This document shows, in pieces, positions 61,630 to 64,000 of a stretch of 64,000 nt of DNA (within the stretch, counting starts at the first letter, position 1; each line of letters starts with the position of its first letter). The position numbers and the translations under genes were made by a program. Source of the stretch: an uncultured Alphaproteobacteria bacterium. Its GTDB lineage: Bacteria; Pseudomonadota; Alphaproteobacteria; Caulobacterales; Hyphomonadaceae. The notes beneath the pieces are model-generated. The model had not been told where the DNA came from, did not search any database, and was given only the letters and a program-made list of their open reading frames with translations. The stretch is taken from NCBI GenBank assembly GCA_903831255.1, contig CAIKWZ010000024.1:48614-112613 (forward strand), in the 5' to 3' direction.

Positions 61630-62679
61630 TCACTCGGCGGCGACGCGAGACGACTGCGCCCTGTCGAAAGTCGCCCAGACGCCGCCCTCACCGTGCCAGT
61701 CGCCGCCTGTCGCACCTTTTGAATACTCGGTGGCGCGCTGCTCAAAGAAATTGGCGTGCTCGACCCCATTGAGGATTTCCGACAGCCACGGAATCGGATG
61801 CTCCTTGGCGCCGTAAATCGCCGGCAATTTCAGCTGCCCTAACCGCCAGTCTGCAATGTAGCGGATATAGGCCTTGATATCGTCCGCGGTCATGCCCTGA
61901 ACTGGCCCCATCTCGAAGGCGAGGTCGATGAAACGATCCTCAAGCGCCACAACGGTCCGGCAGCATTCAAGAATGTCATCCTTCACCGCCTGGGTCAGTG
62001 CGCCAGTTTCCGCTGCGAAGGCATGGAACATCCTGATCATGCCTTCGCAGTGAAGGCTTTCATCCCGAACAGACCAGGACACGATCTGGCCCATTCCCTT
62101 CATCTTGTTGAAGCGCGGGAAATTCATCAGCATTGCAAAGGAAGCGAATAGCTGAAGACCTTCGGTGAAGGCTCCAAACATGGCCAGGGTGCGAAGAATA
62201 TCCTCATCGGTGCCGACCCCGAACTTCTGCATGAAGTCATGCTTGTCGGCCATGGCCTTGTATTCCATGAAGGCCGAGAACTCACTGTCCGGCATGCCGA
62301 TGGTCTCGAGAAGGAGCGCGTAGGCGGCGATGTGGATCGTCTCCATGTTGGAAAACGACGACAACATCATCTTCACTTCGGTCGGTTTGAAGACCCGCGC
62401 ATAGCGCTCCATGTAGTTATCGTTCACCTCCACATCCGACTGTGTGAAGAATCGAAAGATCTGAGTCAGGAGATTGCGTTCCTGATCATTGAGCTTCGCC
62501 GCCCAGTCCTTGCAGTCTTCGCCAAGCGGCACTTCTTCCGGCATCCAGTGAATCTGCTGCTGACGCTTCCAGAACTCATAGGCCCACGGATACCGAAACG
62601 GCTTGTAGGAGACTGAGGAGGTCAGCAGACCGGCCCGCTGTCCAACGGCTGCGACGACATTGGAGCTTGGCTCGGACAT
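61630..62679 (-). CDS. nrdB: Ribonucleoside-diphosphate reductase class Ia, beta subunit
   Basis: A 349-residue R2 protein holding the diferric-tyrosyl cofactor for dNTP synthesis. Iron ligands and radical site are intact: Asp82, Glu113 and His116 in METIHIAAY, radical Tyr120 at the standard Glu+7 position, the EGLQLFASF Glu, and Glu/His in RDESLHCEG. The C-terminus carries Trp and acidic residues for docking with NrdA. nrdA is not in the window. Two NrdR boxes lie 34-80 bp before the start, predicting dATP-responsive repression. Confidence 0.96.
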   Translation of the reverse strand: MSEPSSNVVAAVGQRAGLLTSSVSYKPFRYPWAYEFWKRQQQIHWMPEEVPLGEDCKDWAAKLNDQERNLLTQIFRFFTQSDVEVNDNYMERYARVFKPTEVKMMLSSFSNMETIHIAAYALLLETIGMPDSEFSAFMEYKAMADKHDFMQKFGVGTDEDILRTLAMFGAFTEGLQLFASFAMLMNFPRFNKMKGMGQIVSWSVRDESLHCEGMIRMFHAFAAETGALTQAVKDDILECCRTVVALEDRFIDLAFEMGPVQGMTADDIKAYIRYIADWRLGQLKLPAIYGAKEHPIPWLSEILNGVEHANFFEQRATEYSKGATGGDWHGEGGVWATFDRAQSSRVAAE

Positions 62680-62712
62680 CGACTTCTCCTCAATCAGACT
62701 GCTCTCAGCACA

Positions 62713-62728
62713 CCACTATATCTAGCGC
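62713..62728. promoter_or_regulatory. NrdR box 1 upstream of nrdB
   Basis: CCACTATATCTAGCGC fits the 16-bp NrdR palindrome (ACACwATATwTwGTGT) best in its left half and centre ATAT (62718-62721). It is the start-proximal box, about 34 bp before the nrdB ATG. Confidence 0.75.
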
Positions 62729-62743
62729 ATGCACCGGGCGGCA

Positions 62744-62759
62744 AGACCATATCTTGAGA
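62744..62759. promoter_or_regulatory. NrdR box 2 upstream of nrdB
   Basis: AGACCATATCTTGAGA matches the NrdR consensus core; its ATAT centre (62749-62752) is exactly 31 bp from that of box 1, the three-helical-turn spacing characteristic of functional NrdR box pairs. Confidence 0.75.
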
Positions 62760-62938
62760 CGCTCCGGTCAGATCCTCCTACGAATGGAGAGTCAGACTGG
62801 ACGTTTCTGTGAGTGAAAATACATGCTCCCGAAGGCTGAGAGACCAGCCAACCGCATAGGAGAATGATAGCCGGAGGAGCTTGCGGGACAGACCAATCCC
62901 TAGATCGGCCGCTCAGACCAGACGGCCGACGACAAAGG

Positions 62939-63706
62939 TCAGCGTTTCAGCGTGAAGCTGAAGGCTGCAAAGCGACGGGTGGTATTGACGTCACGGTCGC
63001 CTGCGATGTCATTGAAACGCATTTCCCGTTCGATCAGGCCGAGCGATAATTGCCCTCCGGACGGCGCCGACCACGCCACCCCGGCATGGCGATCTCCCAC
63101 CGTCACCTGATCGCGAATAGACACTCCGTCGATCGCCTGGCGATCAGCGACGTTCCATACGAGCGCCTCATTGTCCGCTCCCAGGAAGAAGTACCATGAC
63201 GGCGCCCCTGCCGAGCTTCCTCTCTGGTCGCGCTCCGCAAGATTACGACCAACGCGAATCTCTCCGCCGGCACGAGCCACATCACTCCCTGCCCGGTTTT
63301 TCTGAATCTGCGCCCGCGGCGCCAGCTCAAAGTCGAGCGCCAATCCGGTGCTGCCTGAAAAAGCCCCGAACGACATCTCCGCGCTCAGCGTATCGCCGAC
63401 CTGATTTCTCAGGCCGAGAGGCGTCGAAAGGTTGAGAACTCCCATCCGACCCGCGTCGACCGGCGACGAAAATCTGGTGGGCCCGAAATCATTCCCAATC
63501 GAGAGGGGAAGGCCGATCGACCGGTCTCCGAGGACATCGAAAGTCCTGTCCCGCGAAAAACGAGCCGAGTCGAAGGCCTCAACCCTCGGAGGCGGCCCAG
63601 CCTGAACCCTGATGGCGTCGCCATCAATCGGGCCTGAGCACCCCAGACAGGAGATCAGAAGAAGTCCGCTCGTTGCGCCGGTGACCATCTGACACGCTCG
63701 CATCAA
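62939..63706 (-). CDS. Putative outer-membrane barrel lipoprotein, LpxR-like
   Basis: A 255-residue exported protein. The signal has a possible lipobox (LISCLGC, residues 17-23); the mature part is mostly alternating beta-like sequence ending in basic FSFTLKR. The segment WYFFLGADNEALVWNVAD... then QVTVGDRHAGVAWSAPSG..LSLGLIEREMRF resembles the C-terminal strands of lipid A 3'-O-deacylase LpxR/DUF2219, but catalytic residues were not identified and the protein is shorter. A combined lipobox and barrel is unusual, so the signal could be ordinary Sec. Function uncertain. The next feature is an insertion sequence. Confidence 0.55.
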   Translation of the reverse strand: MMRACQMVTGATSGLLLISCLGCSGPIDGDAIRVQAGPPPRVEAFDSARFSRDRTFDVLGDRSIGLPLSIGNDFGPTRFSSPVDAGRMGVLNLSTPLGLRNQVGDTLSAEMSFGAFSGSTGLALDFELAPRAQIQKNRAGSDVARAGGEIRVGRNLAERDQRGSSAGAPSWYFFLGADNEALVWNVADRQAIDGVSIRDQVTVGDRHAGVAWSAPSGGQLSLGLIEREMRFNDIAGDRDVNTTRRFAAFSFTLKR

Positions 63707-63776
63707 GTTCCGATACGACCAGAATTAGTCGTCGTAGTTGATAAATCTATAACGCGAACACTCACACAGCGTTAAT

Positions 63777-63796
63777 TGGACATATCAAACTGTCCA
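63777..63796. repeat. Inverted repeat upstream of the LpxR-like gene
   Basis: TGGACA (63777-63782) and TGTCCA (63791-63796) with an 8-nt AT-rich spacer. It could be an operator or a small hairpin about 70 bp before the LpxR-like start. No regulator is assigned. Confidence 0.35.
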
Positions 63797-63866
63797 GAAT
63801 TGCCGCTAATCAGAAGTATAGCCCAATAATCGCCAGCAGGCAAATCTGCAGCCGCCCGCCTGTCGC

Positions 63867-63911
63867 TAGCTCATCATCTGTCGTGTGTTTGTAGCTCATG
63901 AAGTGTCGTGT
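63867..63911. repeat. Two direct repeats at the left end of an insertion sequence
   Basis: TAGCTCATCATCTGTCGTGT (63867-63886) and TAGCTCATGAAGTGTCGTGT (63892-63911) are near-identical and lie 25 bp apart, differing only in the middle four bases. They sit just before the transposase start, so they are probably transposase-binding sites in the left end. The IS boundary is likely near 63860. Confidence 0.7.
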
Positions 63912-63941
63912 TTCGAAGCGCCCTGGAACAAAGAGGGCACG

Positions 63942-64000
63942 ATGGGCACGGCATCCATTCATGTGGGTATCAGGACGATGAGGTTTATGGATGTTTATGA
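63942..64000 (+). CDS. ISNCY-family transposase, N-terminal part (cut by window edge)
   Basis: From ATG 63942, preceded by the ribosome site AAGAGGG, the frame reads MGTASIHVGIRTMRFMDVY and continues past the window. This matches the stereotyped start of ISNCY-family transposases, which normally continue with a helix-turn-helix region. Only 19 complete codons are visible, so integrity cannot be judged. Confidence 0.7.
   Translation, partial: MGTASIHVGIRTMRFMDVY

Noticed and set aside
1..64000. CRISPR arrays, restriction-modification, toxin-antitoxin or other defence systems, and prophage genes
   Set aside because: No regularly spaced repeats and no proteins of these families were seen on either strand.

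Overview
The window looks like a chromosomal segment of a GC-rich alphaproteobacterium, most likely in the Caulobacterales/Parvularculales (Hyphomonadaceae-like) part of the class. The reasons are the gene order rpmH-rnpA-yidC-engB-argB-dapD-dapE-(tamA-tamB)-truA/fmt, an SRP RNA gene just upstream of dnaX-ybaB, a membrane-anchored CycM-type cytochrome c, a paired leucyl aminopeptidase and NlpC/P60 protein, and a Flp pilin with a CpaA-type peptidase. The family-level placement is inference. There is no CRISPR array, prophage or recognisable defence system.

Left part (1-20.9 kb): an ABC-2 type exporter pair; a stand-alone 3-hydroxyacyl-CoA dehydrogenase divergent from a carboxymuconolactone decarboxylase-family protein and an SDR; a DUF983 protein; an RND efflux pump (permease and lipoprotein adaptor) divergent from a TetR repressor with a candidate operator; a mannose-1-phosphate guanylyltransferase; an acyl-CoA synthetase; and a run of two APC amino-acid permeases, a YghU-type glutathione oxidoreductase, an acyl-CoA dehydrogenase-like protein and a MpaB/DUF2236 protein. 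This looks like accessory transport and catabolism.

Middle-left (20.9-29.8 kb): an M19 dipeptidase lipoprotein; a small islet carrying a frameshifted IS5-type transposase relic, a trace of an IS66-type orfA and a Tat-type amine oxidase, flush against the 3' end of tRNA-Arg(ACG); a NylC/DmpA-like peptidase divergent from a gamma-glutamyltransferase lipoprotein; and a TVP38 membrane protein followed by a sensor kinase whose 5' end appears frameshifted at homopolymers.

Core block (29.9-49 kb): rpmH-rnpA-yidC-engB, argB, a secreted DUF1036 / peptidoglycan-binding-like / DUF1036 protein, a pyrimidine 5'-nucleotidase, dapD, dapE and tamA-tamB on the plus strand. On the minus strand are fmt-GNAT-truA and ffs-dnaX-ybaB. 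These cover ribosome and tRNA maturation, membrane and outer-membrane protein assembly, arginine and lysine/diaminopimelate synthesis, and replication.

Right part (49-64 kb): nudC, pheA, the cytochrome c, NlpC/P60 with M17 aminopeptidase, a DUF1254/DUF1214 lipoprotein, cpaA and a 54-residue Flp pilin, AMP nucleosidase, a YqjD/YqjE-like pair, a penicillin acylase-family hydrolase, nrdB under two NrdR boxes spaced 31 bp, a possible LpxR-like barrel lipoprotein, and the beginning of an ISNCY-type insertion sequence at the right edge.

I found no clearly undescribed multi-gene system. The best leads are the DUF1036 sandwich protein, the tRNA-adjacent islet, the homopolymer-interrupted kinase start, the solitary pilin/peptidase pair and the NylC-like/GGT divergent pair.
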